NCBI RefSeq assembly: GCF_002734215.1 | Contig: NZ_NSEB01000014.1 | Location: 36,702 to 100,701, forward strand | DNA from: Fredinandcohnia onubensis | GTDB taxonomy: Bacteria > Bacillota > Bacilli > Bacillales > Bacillaceae_L | Direction of reading: 5' to 3' | DNA: 64,000 bases | Shown here: piece after piece, positions 8,408 to 16,707 of the stretch | Numbering within the stretch: position 1 is the first letter of the stretch | Layout of the letters: every line of letters begins with the position of its first letter | Position numbers and translations under genes: made by a program | Notes under the pieces: generated by a model | The model's database searches: none | What the model was told of the DNA's origin: nothing | The model's input: only the letters and a program-made list of their open reading frames with translations

Positions 8408-9670
8408 GTGACTTTAGTAAAAGAAAATGTAGATATTAGAAATCAAGCACGTGAAGCAAAAAAAGCGGCTAAACAAGTGGGTATTCTTTCAACTGACGAT
8501 AAAAATAGGGCATTATATATATTAGCTGAACATTTGGAAGCAAGCTTTGAAACCATTTTAGATGCAAATAAGGTTGATTTACAAAAAGGGAAAGACGCCG
8601 GATATACGCCAGCATTCATGGATCGGCTAACCCTTTCAAAGGAACGTATTTTTGATTTTGCAGAGGGACTTCGCCAAGTTGCTGCTTTGGAGGACCCGAC
8701 AGACCAAGTCATCTCAGATTGGACATTAGAAAACGGCCTACAGGTGAAAAAAGTAACCGTACCTTTGGGTGTTATTGGAATGATTTATGAGGCACGACCA
8801 AATGTAACGGTTGATGCAACTGGGCTCGCGTTGAAATCAGGAAACGCGATTATTTTAAAAGGTGGCTCATCAGCGATTCACACAAATAAGGCAATCGTTG
8901 AGGTGATTCAATATGCGCTAGAGCATACGATGATACCAAGGGAAGCGGTTCAGTTTATTGCAAGTACGGATCGAGAAGCTACAGGACAACTTTTTACGAT
9001 GAAGGAATATATTGATGTGCTTATTCCACGCGGCGGGGCCTCTTTGATTCAAACGGTTGTTAAACAAGCGACAGTTCCTGTACTTGAAACAGGTGTTGGA
9101 AACTGCCATGTCTATATTGATGCTGAAGCTGATGTCAATAAGGCATTGCCTATCCTCGTGAATGCAAAAACGGATCGACCGGCTGTTTGTAATGCTGCGG
9201 AAACAGTCCTTATCCATAAGGATTGGTTGCTGAAACATAAGGATGCACTTGTGAAAACATTACAGGAACATTCAATTACAGTGCATGGGGATGAAGAGGC
9301 ATTATCAATTATCCCAAACGCTATCCCGGCAGGTGAAGAGGATTGGGCAAATGAATACTTAAGTTTGCATATTGCGATGAAGATTGTTGATGATGTGCAC
9401 GAAGCAATTGACCATATTGAACAGTACGGGACAAAACACTCAGAAGCGATTATTACAGAAAATCAAGAAGTAGCAGATGTGTTCATGAAACTTGTCGATG
9501 CATCTTCTCTTTATCATAATGCTTCAACTCGATTTACAGATGGTGGAGCCTTAGGGTTTGGAGCGGAGATTGGTATTTCAACACAAAAGCTTCATGCACG
9601 TGGACCAATGGGACTACCAGCATTAACTACAGTAAAGTTCTTAATGACCGGAAATGGCCAAATAAGATAA
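8408..9670 (+). CDS. proA: Glutamate-5-semialdehyde dehydrogenase (gamma-glutamyl phosphate reductase)
   Basis: Reduces glutamyl-5-phosphate to the semialdehyde that cyclises to pyrroline-5-carboxylate. The 420-residue product belongs to the aldehyde dehydrogenase superfamily. GVIGMIYEARPNVTVDA, the LKGGSSAIHTN segment, IPRGGASLIQ and the catalytic Cys in DRPAVCNAAET are visible. It uses a GTG start behind GAGGAGGAATTAG and lies 13 bases after proB, so the two are co-transcribed. A strong terminator follows. Confidence 0.94.
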   Translation: MTLVKENVDIRNQAREAKKAAKQVGILSTDDKNRALYILAEHLEASFETILDANKVDLQKGKDAGYTPAFMDRLTLSKERIFDFAEGLRQVAALEDPTDQVISDWTLENGLQVKKVTVPLGVIGMIYEARPNVTVDATGLALKSGNAIILKGGSSAIHTNKAIVEVIQYALEHTMIPREAVQFIASTDREATGQLFTMKEYIDVLIPRGGASLIQTVVKQATVPVLETGVGNCHVYIDAEADVNKALPILVNAKTDRPAVCNAAETVLIHKDWLLKHKDALVKTLQEHSITVHGDEEALSIIPNAIPAGEEDWANEYLSLHIAMKIVDDVHEAIDHIEQYGTKHSEAIITENQEVADVFMKLVDASSLYHNASTRFTDGGALGFGAEIGISTQKLHARGPMGLPALTTVKFLMTGNGQIR

Positions 9671-9680
9671 TAGAAACGAA

Positions 9681-9716
9681 ACACGACAGAATGCTCAGCA
9701 TCCTGTCGTGTTTTTT
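9681..9716 (+). terminator. Terminator after proA
   Basis: ACACGACAG/CTGTCGTGT hairpin followed by six T. Confidence 0.9.
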
Positions 9717-9732
9717 GATGTAAGCGACAAAT

Positions 9733-10563
9733 TCATTGTTCCTCAAAATGAGTACTTAGTAAATGAGTGATCCATTTACAATGTGGATGGTTCCGGATGT
9801 TTTCCAAGAGTCCGTTAATAATCGCAGGGCTATATGTTCGTTCATCCACCTGTTCTTTTAATAGCAGCAGGGATTCCTTTTCAATGGAATCCTCCATTTC
9901 TTTTACTTTCTCCTCAATTAACGAAATCATTTGTTCCTTGGTAACCTCACCCTGAGTGGATGATGATTCCATAAGCTCTTTTTTTAGAAAAGGAAGGGTT
10001 ATGCCATGAGCTAATAAATCTGTTTTTTCCACTAGGGACTGACAAAGGAGGTCAATATCCAATGGAACAAGCTGATACAAAAAAAGCTCCGAATACATTC
10101 TCATAAAACCTTTTATACAATAGAGTAAGTCGTATTTTATATGCTCCGCTTTTTCTCCATAAATGCGGTCAATCATCATGAGGATCACTGTATTACCTAG
10201 TTTGTCATAATAATGCATTTTAAGAATTAATTTTTCGTTAAGAGACTGAGTATACTCTTTCATTAAGATATTCGCAAAATGTGAGTGTTCTTTAAATGAC
10301 TGGAAACTTACATAATAATATTCAAACAGAAGATTTTCTGTATTCTTTTTATTTCTGACTAAGTGGTCAATATCAGAAAAAATTTGCTCCATAAACTGGT
10401 CGATTAGGGCGATGATTAATTCATCCTTTGACTTAAAGGAGAGGTAGAAAGCTCCCTTTGAAATCCCACACTGATCAGTTATTTGTTGTACGGATGTTGC
10501 CTCAAAACCTTGCTTTGCGAAAAGCTCTAGCGCCTTTTCCATTATAAGTTGTTTTTTCACCAT
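9733..10563 (-). CDS. TetR/AcrR family transcriptional regulator
   Basis: A 276-residue repressor-type protein. The N-terminal helix-turn-helix (about residues 10-50) reads FAKQGFEATSVQQITDQCGISKGAFYLSFKSKDEL, a textbook TetR pattern spread over that span. The rest is an all-helical ligand domain, longer than the usual 190-220 residues, with an acidic C-terminal extension. It is divergent from an RND exporter gene. An 18-base inverted repeat sits in the exporter promoter, so it most likely represses the pump and is released by a pump substrate. Confidence 0.88.
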   Translation of the reverse strand: MVKKQLIMEKALELFAKQGFEATSVQQITDQCGISKGAFYLSFKSKDELIIALIDQFMEQIFSDIDHLVRNKKNTENLLFEYYYVSFQSFKEHSHFANILMKEYTQSLNEKLILKMHYYDKLGNTVILMMIDRIYGEKAEHIKYDLLYCIKGFMRMYSELFLYQLVPLDIDLLCQSLVEKTDLLAHGITLPFLKKELMESSSTQGEVTKEQMISLIEEKVKEMEDSIEKESLLLLKEQVDERTYSPAIINGLLENIRNHPHCKWITHLLSTHFEEQ

Positions 10564-10590
10564 TTCGTGGTTCTCTCCCGTTTTCTTTCA

Positions 10591-10619
10591 TTGACAAATG
10601 ACTGATTGGTCATTATTAT
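10591..10619 (+). promoter_or_regulatory. Exporter promoter with embedded TetR-type operator
   Basis: TTGACA (10591-10596) and TATTAT (10614-10619) are separated by 17 bases. The spacer is almost completely filled by the inverted repeat AATGACTGATTGGTCATT (10597-10614). A repressor bound there would block polymerase. Transcription would begin near 10626, so the first in-frame ATG at 10626 is an unlikely start. Confidence 0.8.
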
Positions 10620-10661
10620 AAATAAATGGGTTTAATAAGTCAATCTAGGGTAGGTGTAAGT

Positions 10662-13600
10662 GTGAGAGGTATAGCCAACTTTGTATTAAAAAACAAACTA
10701 GCAGTTTGGTTATTAACAATTATTATAACGGTTTCTGGGATTTATTCAGGTACACAAATGAAGACAGAAACGATTCCTGATATATCCATTCCTTTCCTAA
10801 TGGTTATGGATGTATATCCTGGTGCAACTCCTGAACAGGTGATGGAAGATGTCTCGATGCCAATTGAAAAAGCAGTCGAGGGACTGGATGGGGTTAAATC
10901 GGTTTATTCCAATTCCTATTCGAACATGGCTAATATTCAAGTTGAATATGAGTATGGCGAGGATATGGACGAGGCAAAGCGTGCCCTACAATCTGCGTTA
11001 GACGCAGTTACATTGCCAGAAGCTGCACAAGAGCCTGTTATTACGGCAATTAGCATGAATATGATGCCGGTTGTGGCATTAAGTGTAAGTAGTACAACAG
11101 AAGATATTGTGGAATTAACTTCAACAGTTGAAGACGTTATACTTCCAAAGATTGAAAAGCTTGATGGGGTTGGTTCTGCAACGATCACAGGTCAGCATAT
11201 TGAGGAAGTACAACTTACTTATAACACTAAAAAAATGGCTGAGCTTGACTTAACAGAGGATACAGTCAAACAGATGATCCAAGCAAGTGATATGTCAGTA
11301 TCACTAGGACTTTTTGAATTTAAAGAAGGTGAACAGGCTGTTGCGATTGACGGAAAGTTCATGACAGCAGATGAGTTAAAGGAAATGTTAATTCCTGTTA
11401 CACCTACTGAAAATAATCCACAGCCATTCGTGAAGCTTGGTGATATTGCTACAATTGAAGAAGTAGGACGCGTTCAATCCGTATCTCGTACGAACGGAAA
11501 AGACGCTATTGCCATTCAAATTGTTAAAGAGCAACAAGCAAACACAGTGGATGTGGTAAACGAAGTAAAGGATCTTATTGATGACGAGCAGGAAAGAGTT
11601 GAAGGGCTCGTTATTGATGTTTCACTAGACCAAGGAGAGCCAATTGAAAAATCTGTTGCAACAATGGTAGAAAAAGCACTATTTGGTGGCTTAATCGCGG
11701 TCTTAATTATCCTTCTTTTCCTTCGTAATTTTAGATCAACAATTATCTCAATTGTTTCGATTCCAGTTTCCATTTTTATGGCATTATTGCTACTGAAGTG
11801 GATGGATATTACGTTAAACTTAATGACATTAGGAGCAGTTACAGTTGCAATTGGACGTGTAATTGATGACTCTATTGTCGTTGTTGAAAATATTTATCGA
11901 AGACTACATTTAAAAGAAGAAAAGCTAAATGGTCGTGCCTTAATTCGTGAAGCAACGCTTGAAATGTTCAAGCCGATCCTCTCCTCCACATTAGTTACGG
12001 TTGCGGTATTTGCACCGTTAATTTTTGTAGGTGGCATGGTTGGAGAATTGTTCATGCCGTTCGCATTAACAATGACTTTTGCTTTAGGGGCTTCTTTACT
12101 AGTTGCGATTACAATCGTTCCAGCTTTATCACATACGTTATTTAAGAAACAGCTCTATGTGGAAAAAACAGAGTCAAAGCATAAAGAAGTAGGTAAACTT
12201 GCAAACTGGTATAAAGGTATTTTAAATTGGTCGCTAAATCACAAAATTATTGTGTCAGTACTGTCCGTATTATTATTAGTCGGTAGCTTAGCATTAACAC
12301 CGCTTATTGGTTTTAGTTTTATGGGTAGTGAAGAAGAAAAGGTAATGTATCTAACTTACACACCAGGTACTGGTGAGTTAAAGGATGAAACCTTAGATAA
12401 TGTTGCAGCAGTTGAAGAAGAGCTATTAAAACGAGAAGATATTGATATTCTTCAGGTTTCTGTTACGGAAAGCGGCGACCCAATGGCAGCGATGATGGGA
12501 GGCGGCGGTGACGGTGCGCTCATGTACCTCATTTTTGATCCAGAAATGGATAACTTCCCAGAAGTCCGCGAAGAAGTCGAAGAGTATGTGTTTAATATTG
12601 GCCAATCAGGTGAGTGGAAGAGCCAGAATTTCTCTTCTATGTCAATGAGCACAAACGAAGTAAGTTATACATTATACAGTGAAGATTTAGATAAGCTTTA
12701 TGATGCGGTTGATATGGTTGAAGGCGTCATGAAAGATGCAGACGGCTTAGAGGATGTATCGTCAAGTGCTGAGGATGCATATGTAGAATACACATTCAAT
12801 GTTGAGCAGGATGAATTATTACAATATGGACTTACAACTGGTCAAATTGTGATGATGCTAAATCCAGACCGCTCACAAGAAGTTATCACTACTGTTGAAA
12901 AAGACGGAAATACATTAGAGGTTGTTGTCCAGCAGGAAGAAGTAGCTACACCTGAGTCAATAGACGATCTTCTTGCAACACAAGTACCTACAGCAATGGG
13001 TACAGCTTTGCCTCTATCTGATTTAGTAACGGTTAAAGAAGGTACAGCCTTAAATACACTTGCTCGTAGTAAAGGTGAGTACTATGCTTCCGTTTCAGGA
13101 ACTATTATTGGCGATGATATTTCAAAAGTAACAGCTAAAGTTGGAGAAGAAGTTGATGAGCTAGACCTTCCAAAAGGCGTAACACTTGATATTGCTGGTG
13201 TTCAAGCAGACATGGTTGAAACATTTACTCAACTAGGTCTTGCAATGCTCGCAGCGATTGCCATTGTGTACTTCATCCTTGTTGTAACATTTGGTGAAGG
13301 AGTTGCACCATTCGCAATTCTATTCTCCCTTCCATTTGCAATTATTGGTTCGTTTGTTGGATTATTGATAGCAGACGAAACCATTTCGGTATCGGTTATG
13401 ATGGGTCTGTTGATGTTGATCGGTATAGTGGTTACAAACGCCATCGTTCTAGTAGACCGAATCATTCATATGGAACGTGATGGATTAACAATGCGTGAAG
13501 CTGTTCTTGAAGCTGGTGCAACACGTTTACGTCCAATCTTAATGACGGCAATTGCCACAATGGGTGCGTTAATTCCGTTATTATTTGGCGAAGGTGGCGG

Positions 13601-13745
13601 AGGTTTAATTTCGAAAGGGCTTGGTATTACCGTTATCGGTGGACTCGCTAGTTCGACTCTATTAACACTTTTAGTCGTGCCAATCGTCTATGAAATTTTG
13701 TCTAAAATCTTTAAGAAAGACCGTAAAAACATTCAAGAAAACTAA
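10662..13745 (+). CDS. RND family multidrug/surfactant exporter (SwrC/AcrB-like)
   Basis: Proton-driven efflux pump of the plasma membrane, 1027 residues, close in layout to B. subtilis SwrC. It has an N-terminal helix (FVLKNKLAVWLL), a first large extracellular loop and helices 2-6 including GRVIDDSIVVVENIYRRL. A second loop carries a Gly/Met-rich stretch (AAMMGGGGDG), then helices 8-12 with VTNAIVLVDRI. A GTG start at 10662 behind GGTAGGTG is preferred to ATG 10626, which coincides with the predicted transcript start. The divergent TetR gene probably controls it. Substrate is unknown. Confidence 0.9.
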   Translation: MRGIANFVLKNKLAVWLLTIIITVSGIYSGTQMKTETIPDISIPFLMVMDVYPGATPEQVMEDVSMPIEKAVEGLDGVKSVYSNSYSNMANIQVEYEYGEDMDEAKRALQSALDAVTLPEAAQEPVITAISMNMMPVVALSVSSTTEDIVELTSTVEDVILPKIEKLDGVGSATITGQHIEEVQLTYNTKKMAELDLTEDTVKQMIQASDMSVSLGLFEFKEGEQAVAIDGKFMTADELKEMLIPVTPTENNPQPFVKLGDIATIEEVGRVQSVSRTNGKDAIAIQIVKEQQANTVDVVNEVKDLIDDEQERVEGLVIDVSLDQGEPIEKSVATMVEKALFGGLIAVLIILLFLRNFRSTIISIVSIPVSIFMALLLLKWMDITLNLMTLGAVTVAIGRVIDDSIVVVENIYRRLHLKEEKLNGRALIREATLEMFKPILSSTLVTVAVFAPLIFVGGMVGELFMPFALTMTFALGASLLVAITIVPALSHTLFKKQLYVEKTESKHKEVGKLANWYKGILNWSLNHKIIVSVLSVLLLVGSLALTPLIGFSFMGSEEEKVMYLTYTPGTGELKDETLDNVAAVEEELLKREDIDILQVSVTESGDPMAAMMGGGGDGALMYLIFDPEMDNFPEVREEVEEYVFNIGQSGEWKSQNFSSMSMSTNEVSYTLYSEDLDKLYDAVDMVEGVMKDADGLEDVSSSAEDAYVEYTFNVEQDELLQYGLTTGQIVMMLNPDRSQEVITTVEKDGNTLEVVVQQEEVATPESIDDLLATQVPTAMGTALPLSDLVTVKEGTALNTLARSKGEYYASVSGTIIGDDISKVTAKVGEEVDELDLPKGVTLDIAGVQADMVETFTQLGLAMLAAIAIVYFILVVTFGEGVAPFAILFSLPFAIIGSFVGLLIADETISVSVMMGLLMLIGIVVTNAIVLVDRIIHMERDGLTMREAVLEAGATRLRPILMTAIATMGALIPLLFGEGGGGLISKGLGITVIGGLASSTLLTLLVVPIVYEILSKIFKKDRKNIQEN

Positions 13746-13753
13746 TTCTTTTG

Positions 13754-13789
13754 GCCCTACAAGGTTAAACATATCTTGTGGGGCTTTTT
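13754..13789 (+). terminator. Terminator after the RND exporter
   Basis: GCCCTACAAG/CTTGTGGGGC hairpin followed by TTTTTG. Confidence 0.85.
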
Positions 13790-13839
13790 GTTTTGAAAGT
13801 CATTTTGTGTTCGGTTAAAAAGTTTTTTTTGAATATGTG

Positions 13840-13870
13840 TTGACCTTGACGTTGCGTAAAGGTGTAAATT
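13840..13870 (+). promoter_or_regulatory. MerR-type promoter with 19-base spacer and dyad operator
   Basis: TTGACC (13840-13845) and TAAATT (13865-13870) are 19 bases apart, the stretched spacing typical of MerR-activated promoters. The dyad ACCTTGACG...CGTAAAGGT (13843-13863) lies between them with one mismatch. This suggests autoregulation of the gene that follows. Confidence 0.8.
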
Positions 13871-13892
13871 GAAATTATCAGGGGGTGATGAG

Positions 13893-14660
13893 GTGGAGTA
13901 TACGGTCCAAAAGCTAGCGAAACTAGCAGGAGTAAGCACAAGAACTTTAAGGTACTACGATGAAATTGAGATTCTTAAGCCGGCAAGAATCAATTCATCG
14001 GGCTACCGAATTTATGGAAAAAATGAAGTCAATCGTCTTCAACAAATTCTTTTTTACCGTGAACTCGGGGTCAATCTAACAGATATCAAACAAATTATGA
14101 CCAATCCTGCCTTTGATGAATCCAAAGCACTCAAAGAACATCGAGAGCAGCTCCTTGATAAACGAAAACAAATCGATCTACTCATTGCCAATGTCGATAA
14201 AACCATTGCGCAAAAAGAAGGGAGAGGTATTATGTCTGATCAAGAAAAATTTGAAGGCTTTAAAAAGAAAGCCCTCGAAGAAAATGAGAAAAAATATGGA
14301 AACGAAATCCGTGAAAAATATGGCGATGAAACAGTTAAACAATCAAACGAGAAATTCATGAATATGTCTAAAGAGGACCATGAGGCGGTGACCCGTCTTT
14401 CTGAGGAATTAATGGAGACCTTAAGTGATGCGATGAAGACTGGCGATCCAGCTGGAGAACTCGGCCAGAAAGCGGCTGAACTGCATAAGCAGTGGATCAA
14501 GTATTTTTGGCCACAATATAGCAAAGAAGCGCATGCGGGCTTGGCACAAATGTATGTCGATGACGAGAGATTCACAGCTTATTATGACAAGCAACAGCCA
14601 GGAACTGCAGAATTCTTGAGAGATGCGATATTTGTGTACACAGGGCAAAAGACTGAATAA
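13893..14660 (+). CDS. MerR family regulator with TipAS antibiotic-recognition domain
   Basis: 255 residues, the size of TipAL/Mta-type regulators. The N-terminal winged helix reads YTVQKLAKLAGVSTRTLRYYDEIEIL, followed by a coiled-coil dimerisation helix to about residue 105. The C-terminal domain from about 115 has the FEGFKKKALEENEKKYG opening and the YFWPQYSKEAHAGLAQMYVDD helices of TipAS, which binds thiopeptides and related drugs. A GTG at 13893 behind AGGGGGTG is preferred to ATG 13869 just after the promoter. Its partner genes are not obvious. Confidence 0.88.
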   Translation: MEYTVQKLAKLAGVSTRTLRYYDEIEILKPARINSSGYRIYGKNEVNRLQQILFYRELGVNLTDIKQIMTNPAFDESKALKEHREQLLDKRKQIDLLIANVDKTIAQKEGRGIMSDQEKFEGFKKKALEENEKKYGNEIREKYGDETVKQSNEKFMNMSKEDHEAVTRLSEELMETLSDAMKTGDPAGELGQKAAELHKQWIKYFWPQYSKEAHAGLAQMYVDDERFTAYYDKQQPGTAEFLRDAIFVYTGQKTE

Positions 14661-14678
14661 GGTGACTGAGTATTTTAG

Positions 14679-14709
14679 GGGCGAGACCATTGGATCTTGC
14701 CCTTTTTTT
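14679..14709 (+). terminator. Terminator after the TipA-like regulator
   Basis: GGGCGAGA/TCTTGCCC hairpin followed by seven T. Confidence 0.85.
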
Positions 14710-14793
14710 GTTCTGGGCGAGGATTAGTTCAGTTCGTACGTGGTCGCAGAAGAATTCGATTAGGAGTTTTCTGAATGTAGTGTTGTACTTGGA

Positions 14794-15380
14794 CAGAGAT
14801 GTGGGGATTAACAGTGTTGTATTCGAACAAAACAATAATTGCGACAAAGGAGTGGGAAAGCAGTGGAGGAGAGTCAGAATGCAGTGTTGATTGCGACTAA
14901 GGGAGTGAGAAATCAGTAGAGGAGAGTCAGAATAGAGTGGTGATTGGGACAGAGGGAGTGGGGAATCAGTAGAGGAGAGTCAGAAAAGAGTGCTGATTGC
15001 GACAAAGGGAGTGGGAAATCAGCAGAGGGGAGTCGGAATGCAGTGCTGATTGCGACAAAGGGAGTAGAAATCAGCGGAGGAGAGTCAGAATGCAGTGCTG
15101 ATTGCGACAAAGGGAGTGGGAAATCAGTAGAGGAGAGTCAGAATGCAGTGCTGATTGCGACAAAGGGAGTGGGAAATCAGTAGAGGAGGGTCAGAATGCA
15201 GTGCTGATTGCGACAAAGAGAGTGGTAAATCAGCAGAGGAGAGTCAGAAAAGAGTGCTGTTTGCGACAGAGAGAGTGGGAGATCAGTAGAGGAGAGTCAG
15301 AAAAGAGTGCTGATTGGTACAAAGAGAGTGGGAGATCAGCACAAGTGAGTCAAAATGCAGTGCTGATTGCGACAAAACTT
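14794..15380 (+). repeat. 53-bp tandem repeat array (minisatellite), about 11 units
   Basis: The 850-base stretch between the TipA-like and oxygenase genes has no convincing gene. The unit start GACAAAGGGAGTGGGAAATC recurs at about 14843, 14895, 14948, 15001, 15054, 15106, 15159, 15212, 15265, 15318 and 15371. Spacing is 52-53 bases, and a decayed unit lies near 14794. Each unit ends in GCAGTGCTGATTGC or a variant. Because 53 is not a multiple of three, the short open frames running through it do not repeat as a peptide and I do not treat them as genes. Confidence 0.9.
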
Positions 15381-15456
15381 TGGAAATAAAGTAATTACTA
15401 CCACAATTTTACTTATTTATATTACAATAGAATGTAAGGGATTACACGAGGTGAAG

Positions 15457-15478
15457 GGGACAGGAATGCTTGTCCCAA
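15457..15478 (+). repeat. Partial GGGAC/GTCCC palindrome
   Basis: GGGGACAGGAATGCTTGTCC with flanking C resembles half of the 27-base GGGAC units found at 6105 and 21592. It lies just upstream of the oxygenase gene. Confidence 0.4.
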
Positions 15479-15512
15479 TCGCTCAATCTAGGGCTATAAA
15501 GGAGAGGTAGAA

Positions 15513-16412
15513 ATGGAGAAAGTGAATAAAATTCCAGGTGCACTCATGGATTGGATTATTAAAACGTTAAACAGTGGCGTTAACCCTGAAGCGATTGTCG
15601 ATGCAATGATTCGAAAAGGCTATGACCCTAAATTATCATATACCACTCTGTTTCGAATCGTTGGAAATAAACCAATAAACACACCAGGTGTGCATGCTCC
15701 ATATGAATATGAACAGCCCGAAATTGCGAAAAAGGGAAGTGTTTTACACACAAGTGACCGTGAAATTAAGGTCCTCTCAAAAGTAGAAAAGCCTTTTATT
15801 TTACATTTAGATAACTTCCTAAGTTATGAGGAATGTGACCAGTTGATTGAAATATCACGAAGCCGCCTTAAGCCTTCAACTGTCATTGACCCGAAGACTG
15901 GTGAAGAAAAAGCAGCTACTGGTCGAACTAGCAAAGGTATGTATTTTTATCTGCGAGAAAATGAGTTTATTAAGAAAGTAGAAAATAGAATTGCGGAATT
16001 AACGGAGTTTCCGATTGAAAATGGAGAAGGGCTCCAGGTATTGAATTATGAAATTGGTGAGGAATACAAAAGTCATTTTGACTATTTTCCACCAAGTAAG
16101 GTAGACCCTGATAAAGGTGGTCAGCGGGTGGGAACATTCCTCATCTATTTAAACGATGTACCTGCAGGGGGAGAGACTGTTTTTCCTAAAGCAGGCGTTT
16201 CGATTGTTCCGAAGAAAGGATCTGCTGTCTATTTTCAGTACGGAAATAGTAAGGGCGAGGTAGACCGGATGTCCCTTCATTCGAGTATTCCTGTATCTGA
16301 AGGTGAAAAATGGGTTGCGACGAAATGGATTCGCCAAGGGAATATCTACCCCGCATTAACGGGCAATAAACCTCTCTTTGCTCAAAACTTAAGTGAGCAC
16401 GAAGAAATTTAG
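15513..16412 (+). CDS. 2-oxoglutarate/Fe(II) oxygenase, prolyl-4-hydroxylase-like, with repeat-derived C-terminal tail
   Basis: Probable hydroxylase using 2-oxoglutarate, Fe(II) and O2; the target is unknown. The catalytic double-stranded beta-helix spans about residues 95-278. The iron ligands are H and D of SHFDYF near 190 and H of MSLHSS near 253. The 2-oxoglutarate Lys is probably in GEKWVATKW. An N-terminal segment of about 75 residues (MDWIIKTLNSGVNPEAIVD-like, UBA-like helices) precedes it. From residue 280 the last 20 residues (PALTGNK...HEEI) are encoded inside intergenic repeat A1. The ATG at 15513 follows AGGAGAGG. Confidence 0.85.
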   Translation: MEKVNKIPGALMDWIIKTLNSGVNPEAIVDAMIRKGYDPKLSYTTLFRIVGNKPINTPGVHAPYEYEQPEIAKKGSVLHTSDREIKVLSKVEKPFILHLDNFLSYEECDQLIEISRSRLKPSTVIDPKTGEEKAATGRTSKGMYFYLRENEFIKKVENRIAELTEFPIENGEGLQVLNYEIGEEYKSHFDYFPPSKVDPDKGGQRVGTFLIYLNDVPAGGETVFPKAGVSIVPKKGSAVYFQYGNSKGEVDRMSLHSSIPVSEGEKWVATKWIRQGNIYPALTGNKPLFAQNLSEHEEI

Positions 16413-16567
16413 GTGTGGGGATAACTGCCCGTAAAAGCCCGATCATTGAACAAAGACTAAGAGCGCCACGTCCTGTGGCAACGTCTTTGTGACACACATC
16501 CTATGTGCCTCAACTAACAATCAGTGGAGGATGAAGTAAACCACCACTGATTGAAGTTTCACTTTAT
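16350..16567 (+). repeat. Dispersed repeat family A, copy A1 (cassette present)
   Basis: Full copy reading CCCGCATTAACGGGCA at the left end and GATTGAAGTTTCACTTTAT at the right. Inside are ACTGCCCGTAAAAGCCCGAT, the 58-base two-hairpin cassette at 16452-16509, CAACTAACAATC and a terminal stem CAATCAGTGG/CCACTGATTG. The left third overlaps the 3' end of the oxygenase gene. It also explains the 295-base gap before the flavin reductase gene. Copies A2 and A3 are in reverse orientation. Confidence 0.9.
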
Positions 16568-16707
16568 AGGCACTAAACGAAATGCATTCAATTAGAATTG
16601 TCACTGTAATCATGATATAGTTAAACTAATAAAATTAAGTAAGCTGAAATTAAGATTTTGAAAATACTAAAGTCAAGTGTGTCAGTGCATAGAAAGGTGT
16701 GTGAACT

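Noticed and set aside
8918..9238. Minus-strand frame inside proA
   Set aside because: It lies fully within a well-supported gene and has no family features.
10937..11773. Minus-strand open frames opposite the RND exporter
   Set aside because: Low-complexity Ser/Thr-rich shadows of the real gene, without ribosome sites.
14794..15380. CRISPR array
   Set aside because: Units are contiguous 53-mers without distinct spacers and no cas genes are nearby.
14944..15389. Open frames through the 53-bp array (GESECSADCDKGSGKS-like peptides)
   Set aside because: The period is not divisible by three, the frame moves between units and no ribosome site is present; treated as non-coding repeat.
16413..16500. 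A minus-strand frame of about 100 residues over the end of the oxygenase gene
   Set aside because: It consists of repeat A1 and antisense of the gene.
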